DNA from: Isoetes taiwanensis | Taxonomy: Eukaryota; Streptophyta; Lycopodiopsida; Isoetales; Isoetaceae | Length of the DNA stretch: 64,000 nt | Assembly: GCA_021234155.1 (NCBI GenBank) | Contig: JAJEKV010000067.1 | Coordinates: forward strand, 3,343,279 to 3,407,278 | Reading direction: 5' to 3' | Shown: in pieces, positions 10,170 through 20,314 of the stretch | Layout of the letters: each line of letters starts with the position of its first letter | Numbering within the stretch: position 1 is the first letter of the stretch | Notes under the pieces: generated by a model | Told to the model about the DNA's origin: nothing | Seen by the model: only the letters and a program-made list of their open reading frames with translations | Databases searched by the model: none | Made by a program: the position numbers and the translations under genes

Positions 10170-10430
10170 GCTTAAATCCGCGATTTTCCGGGCGCGCAGC
10201 GTCTCTTTGTGCTACCAGCGCCCCCGACGAAGCCCCGCAGAGGCGCCGCGGTGGCTGCCCCCGCCGACCAAAGCCACGCCATGCGAGCCGGCCCCGTGGC
10301 TGCCGCCGACCACGGCCGCCACGAAGCCGCCGAAAAATCGCAAAAGCGATTTTCACCGCCTGACGGCTGACCCAAGCGGCGGCCGAAAAAAATAAACAGC
10401 GATTTTCAAAATCGCTTAAGCGATTTTCAG
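10170..10430. other. GC-rich insert in the MULE left arm
   Basis: A stretch rich in GCCGCC/CGACGAAGCC words sits between the left-end palindromes and the next palindrome at about 10408, in otherwise AT-rich arm DNA. It is open in several frames because of its composition, so no protein is claimed. It might be a captured host fragment (Pack-MULE behaviour) or diverged satellite. Confidence 0.4.
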
Positions 10431-10505
10431 GTTTCAGAATCGCTCATATTTGAGGTTTCAGGTTGAAGCGATTTTCAGGTTTCAGAATCGCTCATATTTG
10501 AGGTT
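10410..10505. repeat. Tandem duplication of GATTTTCAGGTTTCAGAATC unit
   Basis: The block running from the palindrome half GCGATTTTCAGG to CATATTTGAGG is present twice (about 10418-10455 and 10468-10505). Half-palindromes are thus spread into the region upstream of the plus-strand unit. Confidence 0.7.
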
Positions 10506-10547
10506 TTCCAGTTTCCACGTTTCCATAAGGTATTTAATATGTGCCCA

Positions 10548-10690
10548 TTTGTATTCTAGATTTTGTGCCTAGATTTTGTATTCTTTAATATGTGCCTGCA
10601 TTTTGTATTCTAGATTTTGTATTCTAAATTTTGTATTCCAGATTTTGTCTTGATATGCCTAGATTTGTCTTGATATGCCTTTGTTGTATT
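10548..10690. repeat. Short array of TATTCTAGATTTTGT
   Basis: Five or more degenerate copies of a 15-20-bp word with TTTGTATTCTAGATTTTG, plus a doublet of TTTGTCTTGATATGCC at the end. It probably forms part of the leader or intron of the plus-strand unit. Confidence 0.65.
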
Positions 10691-10858
10691 CTAAAACCAT
10701 GGGCCTTTTGAACCATTGCCATTATAACCATGGTCTTGAGTAAGTTGAACATATTCTGACTTCCTTCTTTATACACCCTACCTTCATATGTTGTTTATGA
10801 TAATTAGATTTACTTTACTAACAACACATTCGGCATATTCCCCAAGCAGGCATTACAA

Positions 10859-13745
10859 AATGGCAACAGGTGACCGATGGGGCAGAGATCTTACGCAGGA
10901 GAGCCGCCCGATAGGGATGGACGAGAGTGGGCTCCCGAATTACGTCAACCGCGGACAGCCGGGCGAGGTTGGGTACATCACTTTTTGGTAAGTACCGTCA
11001 GACCCCCATTAGATAGCTTGCATAGTTGTGTCTCTAGAGTTTTTTCATTTGTACTTGCAGGTTGTATTTGTGTCTCTAGAGTTTTTTTTGACAGGGAATA
11101 TCGAGGCATATGGCTAACTGTCAGGCGTCTGGGCCCCCGAACAGCCCGTGGCACACATAGTTTGGGCACTTATCGGTATCGGCGCGACCGTGTCCCCATA
11201 CAAATGGACAAGGTACGGGGTGAATCGCCTCTGTGGGCGTGTTCGACGAGGGGCGGTGCCATTGGGCACCATAATGCATATCACGCAGATATGTGGTGGC
11301 CATCGAGGGAACGTGGTCGCCCCAGAATGACCCTTCCAGCCATCCCCTCACGATGAGGAGAGGGGAGCCTCAATGAACTGGGCATGACAGGAGGACAATG
11401 AGCAGCGGGCAAGAGCGAATGTAATCGGGCGACTGAGCAGAGCGCGTTTTGACGAGGACGACTGTCTGTATGCGGGGCTCCATGCCTCGTACTTGCTAGT
11501 TCTGCAGATTACCCTGCCAAGTGGATGAGGCATTGGACAAAGCCGTCTCAAAGATCGCCAGGGCATACGTGAGGTGGTGCACCCTCTATACCCGCAGGGA
11601 GGCCCGCACGCTTATGATCATCGGGACGCAGCCCACCAGGGAGGATCTCAGATGAACGCAGTAAAATGCATGAGTGGATGAGCCACGGATGTCGCAGAGC
11701 CCCTCCCAGCCTACACACCCGAGGAGATCATGGAGTATGCAACAAGGCCGGGTGCGGGAAGAGGAGCAAAAGAAGGGGGGCATTATCGCGCGAGAGCAGC
11801 CACCGCAGAGAGAGCAACCACCGCATCGACGCGGCAGCGTTTGAACCGACACTATGGAGAGCAAATGAACGGCTATAGCTTTGAGAGACCGTGATTTGCA
11901 TTTCAAAGGCATGTCGCCCTCACAAAGATAGCACGCCCGGTGGACATGGCCATTCTTACATCACGCGCATGCATGTGTCCCGGCGGCTATTGAGGACATA
12001 CCGCACGACTTCGTTCATTCACACGCCACCTCCATCAAGATGTGATAGAGCCTCGCGGCTTCGAGGCCCGATCTTTGATGAGCCGCTGAGAGCGGTCGGG
12101 CACATACCGCCGAGTTATACAGGAGGAGAGGGTTCGTTCCCCTAGCTTGGCATCATTGGTTTCACCTTTTCCTCCTACCGCGGATGCACATGACCGATAA
12201 CCGGTGGCATAGGGACGAGGGCTAGAGGGTTCTCTTCAGATCTTGGGATGGAGTTTGGGGCAGGGGCACGCCTTTATGCCTACTATTTGCTGCAGCCGCT
12301 ATGGGTGGGGGCGGAGGTGGCGAGAGAGGCACAAGATGCACGAAACATTGTGCTACATCCGGGTTTGATGTTGCCTCTCTATTTCGGGAGGAGGTTTATA
12401 TTTTTGGGGACTTCGTTACCGCGGCGAGATATGCCGCGAGGTATGGCGGCGGTTGATAGCACACCACCCCCACGCACCCACGTAGATCTTGTCGACTTCG
12501 GTCGAACGCGAGAATGTCATTATTGGGGCCAGCTTCCTTACGCTGGACGTTGGAGCGCATGTAAGGCAATCAATAAGTTGCGAATCGCTGAAGAGTGGGA
12601 GGCGGATCATGTCGGGTAATTATCGCACGTGTCCTAGCACGATTTCATTCATGTGTTTGTCAACCTTTTTCGCCGACCATGTAGCACGTAATGCGGTGCA
12701 CGCATGCATCGGTTCAACCGGATGATAGATCCACATTTGCAATGGTGGACCCTCGCCGGTTCGAAGATCACGAGATCATGGCCCTCGACCTCTCCCCACG
12801 GTGCCGAATCACGATGGGAGAGCTTGCGAAGCTATCATTTGACCCATCCGTCATGGAGTGCGTGGCATAGTCCCTATCCCTCTCTTGTCTCCACGGTACT
12901 CATGCGGTGTGAGCTGGTTGCGGGGACACCGGGTGCGTTTCGGTGCATATTGCGACCCAATGCGGGAGGGCTTCGAGACTCGGCCCCAAAGTTTGAGGGC
13001 TTTTGTTGCATGGATTCCCTGCCTGGCAGGGTGGGCCATACCGGGACTCAAATACGAGTGCAACCCGCGGACGTACAACGGTGAGTTCTTTGCCTGCTGA
13101 CTTCCTTACTTTTAGTTGTCTTCAATGCGTGCAACAAGTCCTTACCGTGTTGGGACAGGGTATTGCAGCCGTGGCTGTACCACACTCATGCCCCGGACCA
13201 CTGGCGCGAGCGTTTCAGAAATCGGTTGGAGCTGCGGTGAGCGCGCCAACCCAAAGAAACCGGCATTGGTCTTGTGGTGCCCATGTCTGTCTAAACATCC
13301 GGCATGTCATGAAGGCTTTCCTATGGCCAGAGACAGACATAGACTTGCAGGTTGGACACTATCCCTCCCCACCACCTCATTAATCAGTTACATATGCCCC
13401 GCATGACATCCGAAGCCTTTCACCTTGCAGGTACGCCCGAACATGCATACCGACGAGGATGTGGCACGGCTCAGGCGAAACTTCTTTACACTCATTGCTT
13501 GCATGTACGCGAAGGCATATTGGTTCAACTACCAAATAATGAGGCGTGCCGGCCCATAGTGTACTTTTTACTATGCAATAGAAACATTGTCATTGATTTA
13601 AATGCCATGTACCATCCACATCATCACCGAAATGATCAAAAATGCGGCGCGCCGGTGGAGCCTCTCCTCCACGTGGCATGGCGGCGTTTAGCGTTACCGC
13701 AGGCTACGGCGTGGCGTTGAAAAGTTACGCACCCGCTCCCGCTGC
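10859..13745 (+). pseudogene. Degenerate plus-strand gene of the MULE, function unknown
   Basis: ATG at 10860 begins MATGDRWGRDLTQESRPIGM and continues to a GTAAGT donor at 10987. A T-rich intron follows with acceptors near 11061 and 11096. After that, coding-like GC-rich sequence runs to about 13740, but no frame stays open for more than about 130 codons. Pieces such as REYRGIWLTVRRLG (about 11090), WTLAGSKITRSWPS (about 12735) and NMHTDEDVARLRRNFFTLIA (about 13440) look like real, frame-broken protein. Its position, convergent with the transposase gene, is where many MULEs carry an accessory gene. I do not recognise the family; a plant-mobile-domain protein was considered but no diagnostic motif was found. 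Confidence 0.45.
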
Positions 13746-16700
13746 TTGAGTTGCATAGCCCCTCGCATTGGGGCGTTTCGGTGCCGCCCGCATCGCGGCA
13801 GCCCTTAGGCGACGTCGCACCTCCGCCAAGCAATGGAGCCAGTCTTCCCTCGTCTATGTGTTCTTGGTTCATTACCTCCGTCTGCCAGTATTGCATTTCC
13901 TCGCCCATTGCCTGCAACCACTGACTAACCACCAATCTCAACGTGTCTTCGTCCACTACAGGTGCCGGTGGCCGCTCGATGTGCTGGAGCTCCGCTTCCC
14001 GTCCGGGATATAGCGCCGAAGAGTTGGGGACGCTACCTAAAGAGAAACATATCTCTGCTATGAGGTGCTTGCACCTTTGGGACATCGGCGGGGCCAGTGC
14101 AATAGTCTTTGCATCATCAAAACCGTATAGCGGACCCCATCATCTGCCGGGATCACGATGGACGGTTCAACGGTCTCGTCGTCCACTCATGATTGTGTTT
14201 GCATCTCCCTCAAACCGTTGCGGCAGATCTTGTGCACACACCGACGTCGTTTATGCGATAGGATCGCCGGGCTGCCGGCCAAGTCACCAAGCAAAGGGAA
14301 GGGAACGTGATTAGAATGGAAGAGCATTCTTAACTATGTGCTTTGCTAGAGACATACCTAGGCTCCAACGCTCCACGCACCCAGCGTCAAAATTGTGCCT
14401 CCCTGGGATCATCACCCATTTGGATATCCTACTAGCGAACAAATTAGAGTGTACATCCGCAAGTTAACCTTGCAACCCAAAGTTTGCACCTTCAACACCC
14501 TCCAATGGGCCTCCACGTAGTTGGTAGTGTCCATGTATCCATGGGGCCACAACCTCTGGTGTCGCTGCCATTTCCCTTCCCACACGCCGCCCCACAACCA
14601 GTTGTGGGCAAGATAAACTGGGATGCGGTGTGTATTGTTTGCCGTCAACTACGAAACGATATTTCTAATCAAGAGCTCGACAAAGACACTTACTCGAAGA
14701 TCTCGACACTGTTACCATAGGCATTGTAGAAGTGATTTTCCAAGTGCTTATACCGCTCCAGGTCGGGCTCCAACATGAGATTAGATAGCCTTTGCCAGAC
14801 ATCTTGGCGTATGAGCGGGTCTTGTATCCTCGGCATGAGGTTGTCACGCCATGCTCGCTTGCAATGGAACCAACAAGATATGACACAGCCTGCGATCTGC
14901 ATGGGCATTACATCTAGGAAAACGCAAATAGTGACAAGCAAAGTTCTTTACCTGCTCGCCGTGCTCGTTGAAACAGTATGGGTCGTTGGCAACTGCCTCT
15001 TCTATGGCCACTCTCTCCTCTCCGTCCATGTCAATGGTGATGGACCTTGGCCTTACATGCCCCATCCGTTCAAACACCAGTGTAAGCGCTTTTCGTAATG
15101 CATTCTTTGTCTGCTGCGACCCCTTCTTATGTGTACACAGCATGTAGAAGACTGGATATCCAACCGCGCATGCAACTGGAACCACGGCTGCGTAGAGCGG
15201 TATCCGCCACATGTTGGTGCCGAATGTCGAGTCGAGGGCCCACCCCGAGTTTTTGCTGTACTGTATCGCCGCCCTACGCATAGTGTCATCTTGCAGAACT
15301 AGGATCCATGGGCGGCGTTCCGGATCCGCAGCGTGAGCCGCGAATGGCTGGTGGTAGAGGACCTTTCCTGCATGTGCCCAGCCCTCTATGTTCTCCTCAA
15401 GGCTGTCCCAGTCGGCCATTGCGCCACCGCCTGAAACATAGTCACGTTCGAGCCAAGGCAAGTGAGTCTTGCAGGAACAATTACAAGCCTAATTAGACAT
15501 GACATTCGCTCACCAAACATTCGATACTTGTTGCAGAGACGCCACACATCCTCCTGGCTCATGTCAAACCGATATGTGACGCGCTCGACTGCCGTGGTCT
15601 CCTCCCTGAGCATGGGACCCACTGCCTTCGCCATGTCCCACACAGCCTTTGTGCTGTTCACGTTTCTCGTAATCGCCGCGGCTCTTTCTATCGGATTAGG
15701 GTGAACGGTAGAGACCATACCTCTGGCGCCTTTATGGATCGTGCCTGCATGCAGCGGCGCAAATATCGGTCCGCTCATTTGTCCTCCGCATGACCATTCT
15801 ACCGTGCTCGCGTGCGAAGCCTATACGTGCAGCCCGCGTCGTGACTCCTCAGGACACACTTTTGCCCGGTTGTGGGCTCTGCGCTGGGATTCCTCCACCG
15901 GTGGCAGGCAAAATCGTCCACCCTCATCTGCCGACCGCCACCCCCGGTCCTGATGCGCGTGTGGATGTGCACAAGACGGACACGGTCTGCGCTTTTGCGC
16001 ACCTCTCCCACTCACGATGTCGGGCCACGGTGACGGTGCTAATCTCATGTTGAGGGAAGTCATTATCCTTCATGTACATGCGAACCTTGCAACCGCACAC
16101 AGCGAAATTTGGGTCACGTATTCCAGCGGGATCCCGTGCCTCGCTATGCCTGTCTCCCACTGTGATCTTATTTCTTCTAGGGTCTGCGTCTTCGACAAGT
16201 GCTGGCCATTGGCAATGTGGCACCGCGCCACTAATTTGTTCCAATCCTCTACCCAAGGCACACACTTATGTGGATGCGATCCCACCCTATGCAAATAGGA
16301 AACATGACCGAACTGACTCCCGTATAGCCCCCCACGCGGTATTGCTCCCACCGGCCCTCATATCTATGCCACTCCGGAAGAACATGCACATGCGGTCTCT
16401 CGTGGAAGGGGAGGAAAATCTGGGTCTGCGATCCTGATGTCGCACGGATACGGGGGTCTACCTTCGTTGACGGAAGCAATCATAAGATCATATGTTGCTT
16501 TCAAGAACACATACCCATGCACACGAACTCCTCGGGCCCGTTGCTGCCTAAGCCAGTCGCACGGATCGGGATATATATGAACCACCTCCTGCACAACATT
16601 GGAACCACCGGGGCCACGAGGTGCACTTGTGGCAACGGACGGTGTAGAGCAATCGATTCAATGGTCGATGAATCCTCCCAATAGTCGCTATTGCCATCAT

Positions 16701-16749
16701 CTGAAAGCTCGCTCAAGGAACCCTCATCCTCATAATCTGAATCCGACAT
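13636..16749 (-). pseudogene. MULE transposase (MURA-like), frame-broken
   Basis: The DDE-type transposase that cuts and inserts the element. ATG at 16749 starts MSDSDYEDEGSLSELSDD, an acidic N-terminus. Next come FLKATYDLMIASVNEGRPPY (about 16.5 kb), then a WRLCNKYRMFG segment (15.5 kb). The catalytic core ORF (15461-14844) has GWALDSTFGTNMWRIPLYA, where the D of LDSTF is the first catalytic Asp, and SITIDMDGEERVAIEEA, where ITIDMD supplies the second. Then FHCKRAWRDNL (14.87 kb), TTNYVEAHWRVLK (14.54 kb, with a likely catalytic Glu) and an acidic tail to 13636. Introns may account for some frame changes, e.g. near 14.9 and 14.7 kb. Others, near 16.6, 16.3 and 16.0 kb, look like real frameshifts. 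Probably inactive. Confidence 0.8.
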
Positions 16750-16885
16750 TCTAACAAAGCCTATCAAACAAGCTGCACTATGCCGGGGAGAACTCGGGAA
16801 CTACGAAGGCGGATCGCTTAAGCGCTCCTTTCACGCATATGGTAGCCCCGAAGGCTTGTTTTATATTGAATGCAAAATCGCTTAA
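16750..16885 (-). promoter_or_regulatory. Palindrome-TATA-leader block of the transposase gene
   Basis: On the minus strand: palindrome AAAATCGCTTAAGCGATTTT (about 16874-16893), then TTCAATATAAAACAAGCC (TATA box near 16865), CATATGCGTGAAAGGAGCGC (about 16840) with a half-palindrome, and a leader with CAGCTTGTTTGATAGG shortly before the ATG at 16749. The same order and words recur at two other genes of this MULE. Confidence 0.7.
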
Positions 16886-17267
16886 GCGATTTTCAAATTT
16901 TTTATTTTTTTTCCCTCCTACTTTCGGCGCTGACAGACCTTATCTTCGAAAATCGCTTAAGCGATTTCGTATTTTTTTTTGGGCAGGTGATTGCTGACAG
17001 GCTGACACGCGAAAATCGCTTAAGCGATTTTCAATTTTTTTTTTTTTCCTCTTGCTTTCGGCACTGCATATGCTTTTATAATGAAATTGAGTGAAAACAC
17101 TTATGTGCACCCGACCTAAAATTACATAGATGTCAAAAATTTTTGGTGCTACTCTCAAATGTTTCGTATTCTTTCACATGAAGAAAATACATAGGTCTCA
17201 CAAGACATGGCTAATTCAAACAAACATACTACATAATAGACAACGTATAATAGAAAACACCAAAGCT

Positions 17268-17768
17268 TCACTCTATGCCCACTTCAGCCTCGATGAGATC
17301 CTCCATATCGAACTCATCAATATGTCTTCGACTGTACAGATCCACCCAATCATCCAGCTTCTTGATAGAATGACCACTGCTGACGATGAGCTTGTTTACC
17401 ATAGCCCCGCATAGTCTTTTTTGCTTCTTGTAAAGCTTCTTAAACAGAGGTCGGAACGTATTGTGCATCCAAACCTCCTCCATCTTCAGCAGCCTTTTCA
17501 GTGCCTTTGCCCTGTAAATAAGGCGTTTAAAAGATATGAGGCACTCCTCCAGCTCCCCCCTACTGAGTTGTTCCTCGTCGCCATTCCTTATGAACCCATC
17601 ACCTTGGAGGAGCTTCGTGAATTGGGCGCTAACTTCTCTCGTTCGGATCTGGCTCATCTCGTTTTGTACCTCCAGCTGCAACTGATTCGCATGGGCTAAG
17701 ATTGACCCACTAATATGAGACTGCATTTCGGTGATGGTGTGTCCCCGTCTGCGCCTTGTTTCGGCCAT
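17268..17768 (-). CDS. Intact 166-aa MULE-encoded protein of unknown function
   Basis: ATG at 17768 (MAETRRRRGHTITEMQSHIS) runs uninterrupted to a stop at 17268. It is the only long intact ORF in an element whose other genes are broken. The protein is mostly predicted helix. It has a basic N-terminus, a middle heptad-like stretch (QLQLEVQNEMSQIRTREVSA) and a very basic patch (FRPLFKKLYKKQKRLCGAMV), and ends acidic (RRHIDEFDMEDLIEAEVGIE). No signal peptide or membrane segment. The size and basic patch would suit a DNA-binding accessory factor; that is inference. The start is favoured over an upstream TTG because it is the first ATG after the leader. An alternative is a subunit of, or exon split from, the transposase. 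Confidence 0.65.
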   Translation of the reverse strand: MAETRRRRGHTITEMQSHISGSILAHANQLQLEVQNEMSQIRTREVSAQFTKLLQGDGFIRNGDEEQLSRGELEECLISFKRLIYRAKALKRLLKMEEVWMHNTFRPLFKKLYKKQKRLCGAMVNKLIVSSGHSIKKLDDWVDLYSRRHIDEFDMEDLIEAEVGIE

Positions 17769-17962
17769 TTTGAGTGTTCTGAGAAGAATGTAAGAGAGCA
17801 CGAGGAGCAAAAACCCTATAATCTTACCCTATCAAACAAGCTGCAAAAACGAGGAGCAAAAACCCTATATTCTTACCCTATCGCGAATCGCTTAAGCACT
17901 CCTTTCACCTTTAACACGCATGCTTATTTTATATTGAATTGAAAATCGCTTGAGCGATTTTC
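17769..17962 (-). promoter_or_regulatory. Palindrome-TATA-leader block of the 166-aa gene
   Basis: Minus-strand order: palindrome (AAAATCGCTTGAGCGATTTT, one mismatch, about 17942-17961), TTCAATATAAAATAAGC (TATA near 17932), GGTGAAAGGAGTGCTTAAGC (about 17895), then a leader containing CAGCTTGTTTGATAGGG. The leader holds a direct duplication of GGGTAAGA.TATAGGGTTTTT (about 17815 and 17862). The CAGCTTGTTTGATAGG word is shared with the transposase leader. Confidence 0.7.
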
Positions 17963-18074
17963 AATTTTTTTTGGAAGGTGATTGTTGACATGACACTTGA
18001 AAATCGCTTAAGCGATTTTTTTTTTTTTTTTTTTCTTCGTTTTTTTTTCCCTCTTACTTTCGGCAATGTATATG

Positions 18075-18460
18075 CTTCCATAGTCAAATTGAGTGTACTA
18101 CTTTTTTTCCATTCATAAAAGCAAATTACACATTGTCTTTGTCCATCCCCAGGACGTGACAATTTAACGCAACCATTTGCATCATTATCTGCACATTTAA
18201 CATCGTTTCATCTCTGTTTGGCTCGTTGAGCCATTCTACCGATCGTTCACCGCATCTTTAACGCCCGGACGTTAAAGCAAGGACAAGCTCCCTTTCACTC
18301 ATTCTTGCGACGATGGTGAAAGGAGCAGCAGGTATGGGGGGTTCTTTGTCCCTTGGAGGAGGAGCGGGGATTGTCGATGATGTCCCTCGGAGGAGGAGGA
18401 GGAGGCGGATTACTGGTAGAAGGGACATATCGTGCCCACACGGTCTTTAACTGTCGGACC
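18075..18460 (-). pseudogene. Degenerate proline-rich third minus-strand gene of the MULE
   Basis: Candidate start MVRQLKTVWARYVPSTSNPP at about 18456, followed by a run of seven prolines. Two other frames then carry coding-like text: PAPPPRDKEPPIPAAPFTIV, then MSERELVLALTSG, then VEWLNEPNRDETMLNVQIMM and QMVALNCHVLGMDKDNV before a stop near 18130. The need to change frame twice suggests small indels. I do not recognise the family. It is preceded by its own copy of the shared promoter block. Confidence 0.4.
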
Positions 18461-18489
18461 ATTTCAACAAGATAGGCAGGGAGATTAGA

Positions 18490-18556
18490 GGCGCGCTTTG
18501 ACGCATATGGCAAGCTGTTTTTATATAGAATAGAAAATCGCTTAAGCGATTTTCAA
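18490..18556 (-). promoter_or_regulatory. Third palindrome-TATA block of the MULE
   Basis: Minus strand: palindrome (18534-18553), then TTCTATATAAAAACAGC (TATA near 18523), then GCCATATGCGTCAAAGCGCG. CATATGCGT plus a GAAAG/CAAAG word is shared with the transposase promoter. Confidence 0.65.
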
Positions 18557-19008
18557 ATTTTTTTTTTTTTTTTTTTCCCGGCGCGTTATTAAATTTCGAC
18601 ACGCCGAAAATCGCTTAAGCGATTTTCAAATTGTTTTTCTCTTACTTTCGGCGCTTACTTTCGGCGCTGACAATGCCGAAAATCGCTTAAGCGATTTCTG
18701 ATTTTGTTTTTTCACTGGCAAAGGATCGGTGACGGATCGATCGGCCGACGACGCCGATAAATTAAAAATCGCTTAAGCGATTTTCGATTTTTATTTAAAA
18801 CCATGATTTTGTTTTTTTCACCTGGGCAGGCGATCGCTGACGGATCGATCGCTGACGGACGCTGACAGCCGAAAATCGCTTAAGCGATTTTCGATTTTTA
18901 TTTAAAACCACCTGGAGGTGAGCCGAGTTTCCGGTAACGGAAAACGAAAATCGCTTAAGCGATTTTCACCTTCCCCTTTGAAAATCGCTTAAGCGATTTT
19001 CGCAAGTG

Positions 19009-19075
19009 CCCGAAAATCGCTTAAGCGATTTTCGTCCGCGCGAGACCCCGATTTCGGGAGCCAAAGAAGGCACCG
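19009..19075. repeat. Right terminal inverted repeat of the MULE
   Basis: Mirror of the left end: palindrome, then GAGACCCCGATTTCGGGAGC to the terminus, flanked by the 19076-19084 copy of CATGTTAAA. Confidence 0.85.
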
Positions 19076-19084
19076 CATGTTAAA

Positions 19085-19413
19085 GCTAGCCTAAAATCAT
19101 AAAAATTGCTCTAACAAACATCTCATAAAGGTAGGTTTTGTGTACAAATTGTGCGATTCTAATGGTCCAAGATGAGACCATCTAAGCCAAAAACTTTCAA
19201 TTAAAAAGTGTTCCTAAATTAAATAGTTACAAAATTGAATTTTTCCGAGATTCCATCGATATATAGCTGAAAATAAGGAATATATACAAGAGACAAAACT
19301 GTAGCATAAATTTCAAGTTCCAGATAGCCCCATTTCAGGTTTCTTGCCTATATAAGATTTTTGTGATGCTCTTTCTACACTGTGGTCCGACTCCGACCGG
19401 TCCTCATTTAACT
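19085..19413. other. Non-coding flank right of the MULE
   Basis: AT-rich; I see no gene or repeat. Confidence 0.4.
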
Positions 19414-19794
19414 TTAGCGCATAAGGTTTAGGGTCGGCCTTTGTTTCCTTTTCTTCTGGAATCTAGAGATTGAGGTAACATTTCCAGACCCAATTGCTTT
19501 GGGCGATTCCGTCTCGTCAAATTTAAAAGAAGTAACTGAAGCTTTGGGCGATTTATTATCGGGCAGATCTGCTGCAACCCCTAAACATGAATTAGCTGTT
19601 GCCACCATCATCAATGAACGGGCAGCCTCGGCGATTTCTGAGTAAGAATTTGCTGCGGCCGCATTGATGAGAGATTGCACAGCCTCCAGAAAAACCTGCT
19701 CATCAGAGTCTAAATCATCAGAGCCCATTGTTAGAGAATAAGAGGAAATCAGATTATCCACTTTATCCATTACAGAAGCGGCCTCCTTACCCAT
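19414..19794 (-). CDS. Hypothetical 126-aa acidic protein
   Basis: ATG at 19794 (MGKEAASVMDKVDNLISSYS) to a stop at 19414, uninterrupted. The N-terminal 60 residues look helical and acidic (DDLDSDEQVFLEAVQSLINA), with an Ala-rich central part (AAANSYSEIAEAARSLMM). The C-terminus is basic (RFQKKRKQRPTLNLMR). No domain is recognised. It could be a short host gene, or the first exon of one whose downstream exons were lost. The lack of similarity and its setting between a transposon and a tandem duplication keep confidence low. Confidence 0.4.
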   Translation of the reverse strand: MGKEAASVMDKVDNLISSYSLTMGSDDLDSDEQVFLEAVQSLINAAAANSYSEIAEAARSLMMVATANSCLGVAADLPDNKSPKASVTSFKFDETESPKAIGSGNVTSISRFQKKRKQRPTLNLMR

Positions 19795-19847
19795 ACATTC
19801 ATTCTAGATCTTCAGCTTACCATACAGAGTTTGCATAAGATAGCATG

Positions 19848-20314
19848 TATTGAAGCTCCCCAATCTGGCATAGAATAAAAACCCCTTAACCAGATGCTTA
19901 TATATGCTCAACCTAGAATTCCGCCACGTTTTTAACATGGTTTTCGGCTGGAATTTCTGAAGATCTAAGCTGGATTCTTAGAACAGATCCATCCAGAGCA
20001 GCTGCAAGATTTACTGCCCAGAGGACTTAAAGCTTGCAGATTACAATGATTTTCAATAGGCCCGTACTTGTATTGCAGCTCCCAAATCTGGCATAGGATA
20101 AAAACGCCTTAACCATTTACTCAGCCTAGAATTCCTCCACGTTTTTATTAACATGGTTTCGGTCCATGGCTATGGCCAAAGACTGGAATTCTTGAAGATC
20201 TAAGCTGGATTCTTAGATTAGATAGAACGGATCCATCCAGAGCAGCTGCAAGCTTTACTGCCCAGAGGAATTAATGGTTGTAGATTAGATTGATTTTCAA
20301 TAGGCCCGTACTCG
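19848..20314. repeat. Imperfect tandem duplication of about 225-245 bp
   Basis: Unit one (19848-20070) and unit two (20071-20314) both run from CTCCC.AATCTGGCATAG through GATCTAAGCTGGATTCTTAG and GATCCATCCAGAGCAGCTGC to TTTTCAATAGGCCCGTACT. Unit two has several small insertions, e.g. GTCCATGGCTATGGCCAAAG. No ORF spans it. Confidence 0.85.

Larger units (their letters stand above)
16868..19040. repeat. Right-arm array of AAATCGCTTAAGCGATTT palindromes
   Basis: About twelve copies of a perfect palindrome of up to 22 bp, centred on CGCTTAAGCG, at about 16876, 16949, 17013, 17941, 18000, 18534, 18606, 18676, 18766, 18871, 18946, 18979 and 19012. Spacing tightens towards the terminus. Each lies next to a T-tract. 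Between 18.7 and 18.9 kb there is an additional array of GACGGATCGATCG words. Such palindromes could be transposase or regulator binding sites, or form hairpins. Confidence 0.9.
10017..19075 (-). mobile_element. Complete Mutator-like element (MULE), 9,059 bp, with 9-bp target duplication
   Basis: The direct repeat CATGTTAAA occurs exactly at 10008-10016 and 19076-19084; 9 bp is the size Mutator-like transposases make. Directly inside, the ends are inverted repeats: CGAGGTCTTTTTTGGCTCC on the left and CGGTGCCTTCTTTGGCTCC read inwards from the right, continuing through AAATCGGGGTC and into the palindrome AATCGCTTAAGCGATT, about 60 bp in all. The interior holds a minus-strand MULE transposase, further minus-strand units, and a degenerate plus-strand unit from 10860. 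It is noticeably GC-richer between about 11.1 and 16.8 kb than the surrounding DNA. The perfect duplication with decayed genes suggests an insertion that is not very old but arrived, or was quickly made, inactive. Confidence 0.9.

Noticed and set aside
10012-10395. Several overlapping ORFs on both strands in the MULE left arm
   Set aside because: GC-rich composition removes stops in all frames; the ORFs run through the palindromes and poly-A tract.
11100-13400. Plant-mobile-domain or phosphatase-7-like protein in the MULE plus-strand unit
   Set aside because: Considered because such genes accompany MULEs, but none of the expected motifs could be read in any frame.
16868-19040. CRISPR-like array
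   Set aside because: The repeats are perfect palindromes at irregular spacing in a plant-type transposon. There are no uniform spacers and no cas genes.
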